A DNA stretch of 53,509 nt. Origin: Gammaproteobacteria bacterium. Lineage in GTDB: Bacteria > Pseudomonadota > Gammaproteobacteria > Pseudomonadales > Azotimanducaceae. A model generated the notes under the pieces. It saw only the letters and a program-made list of their open reading frames with translations, ran no database searches and was not told where the DNA came from. Below are positions 10,401 to 17,992 of this stretch, piece after piece; positions within the stretch are counted from its first letter, which is position 1; each line of letters opens with the position of its first letter. The translations under genes and the position numbers were made by a program. The stretch is taken from contig VXLL01000006.1 of NCBI GenBank assembly GCA_009841615.1, positions 1 through 53,509 on the forward strand, read 5' to 3'.

Positions 10401-10686
10401 CCAAGTGCAAGGCCTCGGTTACCACTGGGAATTGTGGAGTCTAGCTAAGGGTGGTTTTAGTAACTATGAAGCAATGCGAGCCGCGACGCGGCATGGAGCT
10501 GAAATGCTTGGTATTGCCGAAGACATTGGCACCATAGAAGTCGGAAAATTGGCTGATCTCGTCGTGCTTGAAAACGATCCACTCGAAGACATTCGCAGTT
10601 CAGATGACCTCGTGTACGTGATTAAAGGTGGAGTAGTGTACGACGCGGAGACCCTTGAAGAAGTTCATCCCACCGACCAAGAATAA
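7429..10686 (+). CDS. Exported TolB-like beta-propeller / amidohydrolase fusion enzyme
   Basis: The 1085-residue product starts at a GTG overlapping the channel stop (GTGA). It has a clean signal peptide (residues 1-20, VIAMA then NLP). Residues about 30-640 contain repeated PD40/WD40-like blades such as PVYSPDGSKIAFISDRGG, PSWSPKGDHVIV and PTWSPDSKQIAFVSW. From about residue 680 an amidohydrolase domain follows: IEGDRIKEIG, then FIFPGYVDTHAHF (metal-binding His-x-His near residue 750), GSHGQVQGLGYHWEL near 988, and the C-terminal signature GTIEVGKLADLVVLENDPLEDI. Proteins of this build are annotated as amidohydrolase-related or Xaa-Pro dipeptidase-like; the substrate is unknown. Its location in the periplasm is inferred from the signal peptide. 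Coupling to a channel gene is unusual. Confidence 0.9.
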   Translation: MKTYFVILLTLTFSVIAMANLPIEGVREINITTDEATWLAVDVSPTHDTLIIEVLGDLYTLPITGGEATAITSGMAFDSQPVYSPDGSKIAFISDRGGKEDLWIMDANGENPRNLSDAKDDALFASPSWSPKGDHVIVSKSSWGLATYEIWAYHLNGGSGVQITYANKSAARSARHNALGAVYSPDGKYLYYARKYGGFGYDLRLPIWQVVRRELKNNYEDTLTGSSGGAFRPQISNDGRYLAYGTRAEGQTGLRIRDQTTGDDVWFAFPVQRDEQESRFTRDVFPNYSFTPDNKEIVFTRGGKLWRKSVTHVFEDDNSTAREIPFNVQINKKLGPRLYFPHRIGLEPVKARMIHDLELSPDKQKFAFTAMADIYVFDLETNELWHIEDVPGFSAHPTWSPDSKQIAFVSWSADGGALWTVPAQENSRPTRVSSNDAFYTQPLWATDGNSIFVFRGIKYERVVDGGDFGHPPGTDIVEISIADRNIEDRVVRHARGFTSQHWGPDENRLYAYLYPGIFRSGNSGLVSIRLDGSDFRSHLTVKGSGIYYDESEVPVRNLELSPNGQYVLVQHTNRLYLLRTLQTDLASFETSINDPKLPFLTLVKTGVDHFGWSHDSSVVYWSVGNNIFYRSVADIQASFDCLEQNGTKDEDCEDTLSNTFDESESKSIESSSLVQIPVKIYRARHIPEGLVALVGGTVSSMTTQANGQLKKTTILIEGDRIKEIGVDIEIPPEATVIDVSGTFIFPGYVDTHAHFKMYRNVLDPDLWSLRANLAYGITTATDVQPSTVDVIDYGDLVNAGRMTGPRVLSTGPGVFSDHDFESQAHAKRVLQNYVENYGVRHIKAYISGNRQQRQWLLQASAELTVMPTAEGALDTKLDLTHVIDGFSGNEHSLPVIGLYKDVVELIAQSQIAYTPTLLVVYGGPRGENYFIAEESPLLNEKLRNFTPQQILDGKLRRSFWVHEEDHVFLLQAKQSHKIVQAGGKVGVGSHGQVQGLGYHWELWSLAKGGFSNYEAMRAATRHGAEMLGIAEDIGTIEVGKLADLVVLENDPLEDIRSSDDLVYVIKGGVVYDAETLEEVHPTDQE

Positions 10687-10739
10687 ACTCGTTAACTGGA
10701 TTTAAGTCTCTTGTAATTCCTATCGCCCAAACAGCTCCA

Positions 10740-11534
10740 ATGAAAAATATTTCGCTACGAGTCAAAGCACTGTTCGCTTCTACCCTGATTTTCTCCACCA
10801 GTTTACTTCAATCTGACACCATAGTTAACCTACACGATCTAGTATTACCCGCAGAGAACTTAGAAGATTCACCATCGGAGTTAATGCAACTGCCTCTCGG
10901 ACTACATCGGATCGAACCGCCAAGCCAGAGCGTTAATCGAATATTAATAGCAATACACGACGGGAACACCCTCGGTTTCGAATGGACTCTACCCCTTCAA
11001 TCATTGGACGACGAATCCACCGACACTTTCTTCATCCGTTGGGATCCAAATGAATGTCCCAACACATCCGACGAAGAAATGAGAAAAGAAATTTCGTCAT
11101 TACTGAAAACCACTGAATCGGATACTCGACTTACTATAGTCGGACATGGATTGGGTGGAGTGTATCTCTCTCAGTTTGCGCGTAATTGGAAATCTATGGT
11201 ACGAATCGACGCGCATATTATTGCTGCACCTCTCCGGGGCACCGTCGGAGTATTTAGTGAAAAAGAGTGTGGGGACATTCTACCTGAGAGACTACCACCA
11301 ACCATCCGTTTTTTTCAATGGCGCATCGCACCCTCACAACACTCTATGTTCAAAGAACTGAGTGAAGATCCACAAGAAGTTGCTCTTGACGGAAGTCTAG
11401 TAATTTCACTTCCAGAGGTTATCAACGACAATGCCGTTGATTCAGCCAGAGCTTTAGAGATTGTCGCTTCGCGAATCCAAGCCGAGTATCTTGAAGCAAT
11501 CGAACACTCCGAACCTGTCGAAACACAACGTTGA
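10740..11534 (+). CDS. Exported alpha/beta-hydrolase-like protein lacking the nucleophile serine
   Basis: The 264-residue product begins with a probable signal peptide (residues 1-24, LFASTLIFSTSLLQS). The core resembles a lipase-type alpha/beta hydrolase: a strand RILIAIHDG, then RLTIVGHGLGGVYLSQFA (residues 130-147), which aligns with the nucleophile elbow G-x-S-x-G. The expected Ser is Gly137 (GHGLGG, codon GGA), so a normal Ser hydrolase mechanism is not possible at this site. Two cysteines (Cys106 and the Cys in EKECGD) could form a disulfide. It starts 53 nt after the amidohydrolase and its stop overlaps the TTG start of the glycosyltransferase (TTGA). The function is unknown; a binding rather than catalytic role is one option. 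Confidence 0.7.
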   Translation: MKNISLRVKALFASTLIFSTSLLQSDTIVNLHDLVLPAENLEDSPSELMQLPLGLHRIEPPSQSVNRILIAIHDGNTLGFEWTLPLQSLDDESTDTFFIRWDPNECPNTSDEEMRKEISSLLKTTESDTRLTIVGHGLGGVYLSQFARNWKSMVRIDAHIIAAPLRGTVGVFSEKECGDILPERLPPTIRFFQWRIAPSQHSMFKELSEDPQEVALDGSLVISLPEVINDNAVDSARALEIVASRIQAEYLEAIEHSEPVETQR

Positions 11535-12007
11535 CTAGAGCTGGTCACAGTAGTAACACGCTCTCCGTTTGTTTTGCAATCAGCGGACTGAATACAGGAG
11601 GGGGGATCGAACGGCACGTACGAGACTTAGCGCATGGTCTCGTAAATACCGATTGCAGTGTCACGATTCTTGCACATGAATCCTATAGCAGTCTGTTCGA
11701 AAACTCGGTAGAGTTCCGAACCGTACGTTTCGATCGATGGCGATACAGTCCGTTCCTGTTGCAAGAATTTACCAGACAGGTTCTTAAAGTCAATCCGAAC
11801 ATCGTTCATGCTCATGGTCGAAAAGCGGCTCAGGTTGTTTCTTTAACCCGAAATAGATTCCCGAGCAGGTGCATCTTGACAGTACACAACCTTAACATCA
11901 AACCCAATCTGTACCAAAAATTTGACACTGTCATCGCAGTTAGTCCCGCGGTCGCCCGGAAAGTTGACCATCCGCATGTCCAGACCATTTTGAACGGATG
12001 TTCGTGA
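11531..12007 (+). CDS. GT4-family glycosyltransferase, N-terminal half (frameshifted)
   Basis: Residues 1-158 make the N-terminal Rossmann domain of a GT4 (glycogen phosphorylase-type) glycosyltransferase. The features are SGLNTGGGIERHVRDLAHGL (donor/acceptor glycine loop), IVHAHGRKAAQVV, TVHNLN and VIAVSPAVARKV, ending at VQTILNGCS. In intact relatives NG is followed by a hydrophobic residue and then the linker to the second domain, but here a TGA at 12005 stops the frame. The C-terminal half continues in the -1 frame from 11998. Restoring one base after the GGA codon would give NGV-FVTSDLSAIAVGR and a single protein of about 334 residues, normal for the family. The TTG start overlaps the preceding gene's stop. 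An assembly error, a recent mutation or programmed frameshifting could each explain it; no convincing slippery heptamer is visible. Confidence 0.8.
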   Translation: MTRAGHSSNTLSVCFAISGLNTGGGIERHVRDLAHGLVNTDCSVTILAHESYSSLFENSVEFRTVRFDRWRYSPFLLQEFTRQVLKVNPNIVHAHGRKAAQVVSLTRNRFPSRCILTVHNLNIKPNLYQKFDTVIAVSPAVARKVDHPHVQTILNGCS

Positions 12008-12534
12008 CTTCAGATCTTAGTGCAATCGCAGTCGGTCGATTAGTTCCTGTAAAGAGATTTGATGTCTTAATTCAGGCATGGAAAAACATTCCAATTCACA
12101 TCTCGATTGTTGGCGACGGTCCTGAACGCCTTAGACTTAGATCGCTGGTTGCCGATCTTGGATTGCAAAGTCGTGTGGAGTTCCTAGGAGAAAGAAGCGA
12201 TGTACAAGAATTATTTGCTAATCATCAACTACTCGTCGCCACCTCAGAACGTGAAGGTTTTGGGTATGTCTTCTTAGAAGCACTTCAAACCAATTTAGTG
12301 GTGGTCTCCACTGCGACAGGAATCGCGGCTGACTTACTTCCACAGGACTATCTAATTGACTCACTCGATGCGGACACGGTCTCACTAACGGTCGAAAGAA
12401 CATTGAAGGAATTTGAGCGTGCGAAACAAGATTTTGAACTCGTGTGGGCGAAAGCGAGGGAATTGACAGTCAACAAGATGGTAACTGATACTCTGGCAAC
12501 GTACCAAAACACGTTTTCTAGGTGGAACAACTAG
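11998..12534 (+). CDS. GT4-family glycosyltransferase, C-terminal half (frameshifted)
   Basis: This frame encodes the nucleotide-sugar-binding half of the same GT4 enzyme. It contains DLSAIAVGRLVPVKRFDVLIQAW, HISIVGDGPERLRLRSLVADLGL, VEFLGERSDV and the catalytic EREGFGYVFLEAL (E-x7-E motif: Glu in SEREGFG and Glu in FLEAL). The motifs fall in the family's usual order and spacing. The ATG at 11998 is almost certainly not a true start, because the sequence begins in the middle of the interdomain linker. Everything downstream to the TAG at 12534 is intact, with no second lesion, which favours a very recent event or a sequencing indel over decay. The sugar substrate cannot be told; no neighbouring polysaccharide locus is present. 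Confidence 0.78.
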   Translation: MFVTSDLSAIAVGRLVPVKRFDVLIQAWKNIPIHISIVGDGPERLRLRSLVADLGLQSRVEFLGERSDVQELFANHQLLVATSEREGFGYVFLEALQTNLVVVSTATGIAADLLPQDYLIDSLDADTVSLTVERTLKEFERAKQDFELVWAKARELTVNKMVTDTLATYQNTFSRWNN

Positions 12535-12742
12535 ATCTTTTGAAAAAAAGAGAACGGGTTCGACAAATTTTTCCCGGAGAGGGATTGTAAGAGCAGAGAT
12601 GCCGGGAAGCACTGCTTCGCCTTTCTCGATTCAGTAGTCTTCCCTTCTACCAAATAATCTGCTTTAGGTTTTTTGAGAACGTCGTACTAGTTTCTAAAGA
12701 CTTGCGACTATTTACCGGATCTGGAAGTGTTGTAACAGCTGA

Positions 12743-13219
12743 TTAGCTTCGGGAATACGTCCCGACGAGTCGATTCATCCCTACAACTGCAGGCTCAATC
12801 TCAATAAACAACTCCTCCATATTCAAACCAGCAGGTAGCGACAACATCGTGTCGAGAGCAAGGATCCAAAAGTAGTAATGGTGAGTGCCGTGTCCCGGAG
12901 GAGGCATTGGTCCACCATATCCAATGTTGCCAAAGTGGTTCCTACCATGTACATACTCTTCACAATCCTCTGGTAACTCGTGTACAGGTCGAGGGATTCC
13001 ATAAAGAACCCAATGCACAAATCCGTACCCATGTGACGTCAGGAGTGGCGCATCAGGGTCGTGACAAACCACTGCGAATGACTCTGTATTTTCAGGGGCG
13101 TTAGACCACGCCAAATGGGGGGAATAGTCTTCCCCCTCGCCAGTGTGAACCTGGGGAATTCGACTGTGTGGTTTGAACGAGTTGCTCGTGAGTTGGATTT
13201 CTGAAAGTGCAAATCCCAT
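12743..13219 (-). CDS. YbhB/YbcL family PEBP-like (Raf kinase inhibitor-like) protein
   Basis: A 158-residue single-domain member of the phosphatidylethanolamine-binding protein family. The hallmark motifs are present: ESFAVVCHDPDAPL (DPDAP anion-binding loop), FVHWVLYGIP, and NIGYGGPMPPPGHGTHHYYFWILALD (GxxGP-PP-GHG-HH region). There is no signal peptide, so it is cytoplasmic. The start is an ATG at 13219 with AGGA about 8 nt upstream. Bacterial members bind anionic ligands but their roles remain poorly known. It lies alone, 45 nt downstream of the SulP gene on the same strand, so shared transcription is possible. Confidence 0.92.
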   Translation of the reverse strand: MGFALSEIQLTSNSFKPHSRIPQVHTGEGEDYSPHLAWSNAPENTESFAVVCHDPDAPLLTSHGYGFVHWVLYGIPRPVHELPEDCEEYVHGRNHFGNIGYGGPMPPPGHGTHHYYFWILALDTMLSLPAGLNMEELFIEIEPAVVGMNRLVGTYSRS

Positions 13220-13263
13220 GGTGGTTCCTACTCTTGCTAATTAGAAATCCCATTTTAGCGAGG

Positions 13264-14928
13264 CTACACTCTCTGGTCATCGTCTTCAAGTAGCCGTGTT
13301 GCTAAGACTTTACATTCATCCATATCTTGAACCACATGAGCTTCCGGCACTTGTTGCAACACGTCCAGTGAATTGAGAGTGTCTGCGACGGTTCCACCGA
13401 GACCTTTAATAATGAGTCGTGTATCACTCTTAACCACAACGTTGATCAAACGGACAATAACCATCGCGACACTGTCGTCAATGTGAACCGTTTTCGAAAA
13501 ATCGAAGATCACGACTTCGTGATCTTTTATATCTTCTCCTATGACAGAGGACAGCTCTCGTGACGATGCTACGGTGTAAATACCGTTGAATTCAACCAAC
13601 CCCACTCTTGCGGAGAATACATCAGTCCCTGTTTTTGCCATTCCGTCTTCAAAGGCCGGATCGTCTGGGTCAAGTCCGTGAAGAAACTTCCAATCCAGTA
13701 ATGGAAGAGACTTCAAATTGTCGAGCTCAAGCGATTCCAATTGTGCCGCATGAGTGAGACCTGCAACAATTAATCCAACTGCAACCGCCGTAACCAAGTC
13801 CACGAATATCGTTAGTCCGCAGGTGAGCAGAACCACACTCAAGTAGTAAGCCTGTACTCGATGGAGTCGCTTAACTAGATTCCAATCGACTATTTCTAAG
13901 CCAACCAAGACCATGACTCCTGCTAAGGCCGACAATGGGATCGGTGGAAGATACTTTCCTAACCACAGTACGACTGTAAGCAATAATGTACCACACACTA
14001 TGCCAGACAATCGTGTCTTACCTTGGGACATGATGTTAGTAACCGTACAAGTCGTGGTTCCAGCACCTGGCAGCCCACCTATCAATCCAGCAGCGATATT
14101 TCCTAATCCTTGCCCGATCAATTCTCGATTCGAATTGTGACTCGTGCCAGTCATAGAATCAGCGACCAAAGACGTCAGCAGACTATCCACTGATCCGAGC
14201 AATGCGAGTATTAAGGCTGGTTCGATTGCGTGTAGCAGAAAACCTGCACTTGGGACTTCTAAGGAAAATTTGAGCGGCTCAATTGGAAAACTCGCCAAAG
14301 TTGGAGCACCCGTTAACCAAAAATAGCCTAGTACGCCACCGGCAATTAATCCGAGAAGAGGCGCAGGCATAAAACGCCCAAAGCGCTTTGGCCACAACAG
14401 TCCAGTGACTATGGTCACGAGAGCGACGAACACAGCATGAAGATTTGCTTGACTAAATGCGTCTGGAAGTGCATTTACTGCACCCATAGCACCTCCACCA
14501 GGAGTGGGCGCACCAAGAATCGGAGGTAAATGTACGAGAATTATTATCAAACCGATCCCTGTCATGAATCCAGATATCACGACATATGGTGTGTAGACCA
14601 CAAAACGACCAATACGAGAGAGTCCCAACAACACTTGGATAAAGCCAGCGAGTACGACAATCACTAATGCGTGCGCGAAGTCCCCATCAGCGTACGTGGC
14701 GATTATTACAGTCATTGCGACCGTCATTGGTGCTGTTGGACCAGATATTTGTGTCTTCGTACCTCCGAAAATACTCCCGATGAGACACAACACGACAGCC
14801 CCGTAGAGACCAGCTAAAATACCAATCCCCGACGCAATTCCAAACGCCATTCCAATAGGGAGCGCTACTACAGCAGCAGTGAATCCCCCGAGAATATCGC
14901 CTCGAATCGTTTTGAGATCTAGTTTCAT
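13264..14928 (-). CDS. SulP/SLC26 family anion transporter with STAS domain
   Basis: The 554-residue protein has the SulP build. Residues about 1-410 are membrane spanning, with the first-helix motif DILGGFTAAVVALPIGMAFG, the third-helix substrate motif TKTQISGPTAPMTVAMTV, and GSVDSLLTSLVADSMTG in the transport core. Residues about 440-545 form a STAS domain (VGLVEFNGIYTVASSREL, VVIFDFSKTVHIDDSVAMVI, LIIKGLGG). The GPTAPMT motif and overall length resemble BicA-type bicarbonate transporters, which co-transport Na+, but sulfate or other dicarboxylates remain possible and no carbonic anhydrase gene lies nearby. The ATG start is at 14928. The upstream 200 nt separate it from the divergent OsmC-VOC gene and must hold both promoters. 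Confidence 0.92.
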   Translation of the reverse strand: MKLDLKTIRGDILGGFTAAVVALPIGMAFGIASGIGILAGLYGAVVLCLIGSIFGGTKTQISGPTAPMTVAMTVIIATYADGDFAHALVIVVLAGFIQVLLGLSRIGRFVVYTPYVVISGFMTGIGLIIILVHLPPILGAPTPGGGAMGAVNALPDAFSQANLHAVFVALVTIVTGLLWPKRFGRFMPAPLLGLIAGGVLGYFWLTGAPTLASFPIEPLKFSLEVPSAGFLLHAIEPALILALLGSVDSLLTSLVADSMTGTSHNSNRELIGQGLGNIAAGLIGGLPGAGTTTCTVTNIMSQGKTRLSGIVCGTLLLTVVLWLGKYLPPIPLSALAGVMVLVGLEIVDWNLVKRLHRVQAYYLSVVLLTCGLTIFVDLVTAVAVGLIVAGLTHAAQLESLELDNLKSLPLLDWKFLHGLDPDDPAFEDGMAKTGTDVFSARVGLVEFNGIYTVASSRELSSVIGEDIKDHEVVIFDFSKTVHIDDSVAMVIVRLINVVVKSDTRLIIKGLGGTVADTLNSLDVLQQVPEAHVVQDMDECKVLATRLLEDDDQRV

Positions 14929-15131
14929 GAGAGAGTTTCTAAATCTGACACTCTAAACAATTTAACTTGATTGAAGTCAACATCACTGGTGGCACCACGA
15001 TGAGTTGGCATCTTTGATTGCTCGAGATTCGTGATAATTTGCTCCTTCGATAACTCGGTGTCCCTCGACTCAGACTGAATTTCCAGTATTGTTCTCGACT
15101 AGACAAAACACCCAAAACAAAAAGACGATCC

Positions 15132-15974
15132 ATGAACATCAAAGTCAATATGAAACCAGAACAGAGCTTTACGGGCACTTCGAATTCTGGATATTTAGTC
15201 TCACTACGCGCCCTTGACCTTATGGAATTCGATCGCGAAGGACTAGCGTCAACAGATTTATTACTGATGGGAGTTGGCAGTTGTTGTACAGTTTCTGCAA
15301 TGCACATACTCCACAAGTCCAAGGTTGAAATTACAGAGTTTCGCACACAGGTGACCACCGTCCCAGAAGAGTCAGATTTAAGCGACTTAAATGCCATTCA
15401 TCTACAGTTCGATCTGACCGGGCACCAACTAATCGAATCGACGATTCGACGGGCACTGAATCTAGGTACGGAAAAATACTGCCATGTGTCGAACATCCTG
15501 CGTCGTGCTGGAATAGACATCACGCATGCCTTTGCCTTACACTCTCCCACCTCGGAACCACCGAACGCACATGAGACCTCAATTTCCACACTTAAAACCC
15601 AAGGAATTCACCATGTCGCGTTGATATCCACAAACTATGAGGCGAGTCGAAAGTTCTATGCTGAAATTATGAGAATGCAAGTGGAATGGGAACCCGATAG
15701 CGACAACGTGTATTTAACCAATGGAAACGACAACCTTGCGATTCACAGGGGCAATCCAAAGGACTCAAATCTAGACCACATAGGTTTCATACTAAATTCC
15801 GTAGAGGAGGTGGATCAGTGGTATTCGTACCTTCGCGACAACGGTGTAAAAATCGCTAAAGAACCCAAAACACATCGAGACGGGGCTCGAAGTTTTTATG
15901 TGTATGACCCAGACGGAGTTAGTGTCCAGCTCATTTACCACCCGCCGCTGAGCAAGCAAGCATCGAATTCCTAA
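15132..15974 (+). CDS. OsmC-like / VOC (glyoxalase-fold) fusion protein
   Basis: One uninterrupted 280-residue reading frame joins two domains. Residues about 1-137 form an OsmC/YhfA-like domain: SLRALDLMEF, then STDLLLMGVGSCCTVSAMHIL with Cys51-Cys52, and EKYCHVSNILRRAGI with the second conserved Cys117, the pair used by OsmC peroxiredoxins. A linker (about 138-156) leads to a VOC domain (157-272): GIHHVALISTNYEASRKFYAEIM, LDHIGFILNSVEEVDQWY, and FYVYDPDGVSVQLIYHP. His161 and His216 match VOC metal-ligand positions, while the usual terminal Glu appears as Gln266. There is no signal peptide. A role in removing organic hydroperoxides or reactive carbonyls is inferred from the two families. The ATG start follows a short gap after the divergent SulP gene. 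Confidence 0.85.
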   Translation: MNIKVNMKPEQSFTGTSNSGYLVSLRALDLMEFDREGLASTDLLLMGVGSCCTVSAMHILHKSKVEITEFRTQVTTVPEESDLSDLNAIHLQFDLTGHQLIESTIRRALNLGTEKYCHVSNILRRAGIDITHAFALHSPTSEPPNAHETSISTLKTQGIHHVALISTNYEASRKFYAEIMRMQVEWEPDSDNVYLTNGNDNLAIHRGNPKDSNLDHIGFILNSVEEVDQWYSYLRDNGVKIAKEPKTHRDGARSFYVYDPDGVSVQLIYHPPLSKQASNS

Positions 15975-16003
15975 TCGTGCTGTGATACTACAGGTTCCTT
16001 AAA

Positions 16004-16663
16004 CTAAATCCGTTGTGTTGTGTTCGTCATGACTTTGGACATCAGAGTCATGAACTGTTTTATCGAACGAGGAAACTCAACACCACCACTGTCCAGAGCT
16101 TCCGTGCCGTGCCGGATTTCATCTTCTCGAATTTTGTCGAGGATAGCTCGCGAACGTTCGTCTTCTGCTGGCAATTGTGCCAAATGTTTGTCAATGTGTT
16201 TTCTTACTTCGTCTTCGGTAGCCTCAACAAAGCCCAAGCTAATCTGATCACCCATCGCACCTGTTAACGCACCCACGCCGACGGAAGCAAGATAAAATAC
16301 CGGGGCAAAAATACTCTCGGAACTCGACAGTTCTTGTAAACGCATACGGCACCAATTTAAATGCTCTACTTCCTCCGCTGCGGCAGCACGAAGATGCGAT
16401 CTGGTAGAGGTGTCTCGAGCAACGAATGCTTGACCTTCGTAAAGACCCTGAGCACATACCTCGCCTGTGTGGTTGACACGCATCAAAGCAGAAGAAATTC
16501 GAGCATCCTGTTCGTTTAATTTTTTCCCTTCTGGAAATTCTTGAACAGAAATACTCTTACGACTCGACCCGGTCAAGGTCCGGAGACTAGCATCAACAAG
16601 GTCGATGACTCTGTCAACTGGGCGTGGCGAATCAATCGAATTTTTACTACTGGGAGAAGGCAC
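16004..16663 (-). CDS. coq7: Coq7-type demethoxyubiquinone hydroxylase
   Basis: Coq7 carries out the C6 hydroxylation of the ubiquinone ring (DMQ to demethylubiquinol), replacing the flavin enzyme UbiF in many gammaproteobacteria. The 219-residue protein is a carboxylate-bridged di-iron helical bundle with two ExxH repeats: LMRVNHTGEVCAQGLYEGQA with AAAEEVEHLNWCRMRL, then GFVEATEDEVRKHI with IREDEIRHGTEAL. The GTG at 16663 is used because no ATG lies nearby upstream. It is last in the prmA-purH-purD-coq7 run, 18 nt beyond the purD stop. It acts at the inner membrane face. Confidence 0.93.
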   Translation of the reverse strand: MPSPSSKNSIDSPRPVDRVIDLVDASLRTLTGSSRKSISVQEFPEGKKLNEQDARISSALMRVNHTGEVCAQGLYEGQAFVARDTSTRSHLRAAAAEEVEHLNWCRMRLQELSSSESIFAPVFYLASVGVGALTGAMGDQISLGFVEATEDEVRKHIDKHLAQLPAEDERSRAILDKIREDEIRHGTEALDSGGVEFPRSIKQFMTLMSKVMTNTTQRI

Positions 16664-16681
16664 TTAGTTCGATCGAAAAAT

Positions 16682-17974
16682 TTAAGCAGATTTCTTGCGC
16701 TCGCGTGCAATCGCCTTATGGCCAATGTCCGTGCGCATGTGAACGCCCGACCATTCGATCTTGTTTGCACGTGCATAAGCATTCCTTTGGGCAAGTTCTA
16801 CCGTTGGGCCTGAACTAACCACAGTCAACACCCGACCGCCGTTGGTTACGATGCGACCTTGTTCTTCTTTGGTACCCGCATGAAACACTTTTGTGCCTGG
16901 TACATTCGCATTAAGACCGGTGATCGGTAGGTTCGTCTTATACTTTCCGGGATATCCGGGTGAGGCCAATACGACAGCGACGGTACAGTTTTTCTTAAAT
17001 TTCAACTGTTGTCCTTTCAATCCGCCGGCTTCAGTCGCTGCTAGACAATGCATCGCAAAATCGGTTTGTAAGCGCATTAATACCGGTTGTGCTTCCGGAT
17101 CGCCAAACCTGCAGTTATATTCAACCACGTATGGTTCTTGATCGTGGATCATTAAACCAACATACAAAAATCCGTGATAAGGATTGTTTTCTTCCTGCAT
17201 CCCCTGGATCGTAGGAGACACAATGCGCTCCATGATTTTCTCATGGACTTCATCATCAATCACTGGTGCGGGAGAATAAGCTCCCATTCCACCGGTGTTC
17301 GGTCCTTTGTCTCCGTCAAGCGCTGCCTTGTGGTCTTGGGAAGTCGCAAACGGAAGTACGTTCTCGCCATCTGTCAACACAATGAAACTTGCCTCTTCCC
17401 CTACTAGAAAATCTTCGATGACAACGGTAGAGGCCGCGTCACCGAACGCGCGACCAGATAACATATTACGAGCTGCGTTGAGAGCTTGATTCAACGAATG
17501 AGCTACGACGACCCCTTTACCGGCGGCTAAGCCGTCAGCTTTTATCACAATTGGGAATTCGCTTCGACGAATGCGCGCACAAGCTTCGTCGATGTCATTA
17601 GTAACAAAAGAGTTTGCGGTTGGGATCCGATGTCGTTTCATAAATTCTTTAGCAAAGGACTTGGAACCCTCAAGCTGCGCGGCAAACATCGTCGGAGCCA
17701 AACACTTGTGGTTATTGCTGTCGAGGAAATCCTTCAATCCAGCGACGATGGGTTGTTCGGGACCGACAATGGTTAAATCGATCGAATGTTTCTGTACTGC
17801 CTCTTCAATCGCGTCATGGTCTGATACGCTCAGTGCAACGTTGCGAACTTTCGGTTCGCCAGCGGTGCCCGGATTTCCCGGTGCAACGAATACCTCAGAC
17901 ACTTCAGCGGACTGGGCCAAACTCCATGCTAATGCATGCTCGCGACCTCCCGATCCTACAACGAGTACCTTCAT
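16682..17974 (-). CDS. purD: Phosphoribosylamine-glycine ligase (GARS)
   Basis: PurD joins glycine to phosphoribosylamine with ATP in de novo purine synthesis. The 430-residue product has the N-terminal nucleotide motif MKVLVVGSGGREHALAWSLAQS, then LTIVGPEQPIVAGLKDFL, and the ATP-grasp elements FPIVIKADGLAAGKGVVVA and VVIEDFLVGEEASFIVLTDG. These are followed by TGGMGAYSPAPV and YVVEYNCRFGDPEAQPVLMRL. All match a full-length GARS. The ATG at 17974 lies 18 nt after the purH stop, giving the classic purH-purD operon order. Confidence 0.97.
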   Translation of the reverse strand: MKVLVVGSGGREHALAWSLAQSAEVSEVFVAPGNPGTAGEPKVRNVALSVSDHDAIEEAVQKHSIDLTIVGPEQPIVAGLKDFLDSNNHKCLAPTMFAAQLEGSKSFAKEFMKRHRIPTANSFVTNDIDEACARIRRSEFPIVIKADGLAAGKGVVVAHSLNQALNAARNMLSGRAFGDAASTVVIEDFLVGEEASFIVLTDGENVLPFATSQDHKAALDGDKGPNTGGMGAYSPAPVIDDEVHEKIMERIVSPTIQGMQEENNPYHGFLYVGLMIHDQEPYVVEYNCRFGDPEAQPVLMRLQTDFAMHCLAATEAGGLKGQQLKFKKNCTVAVVLASPGYPGKYKTNLPITGLNANVPGTKVFHAGTKEEQGRIVTNGGRVLTVVSSGPTVELAQRNAYARANKIEWSGVHMRTDIGHKAIARERKKSA

Positions 17975-17992
17975 TAATTATTCGAATTGATC

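Noticed and set aside
13264..14928. Naming the SulP transporter BicA
   Set aside because: The GPTAPMT motif and STAS layout are compatible, but other SulP subfamilies share them and there is no carbon-concentrating context.
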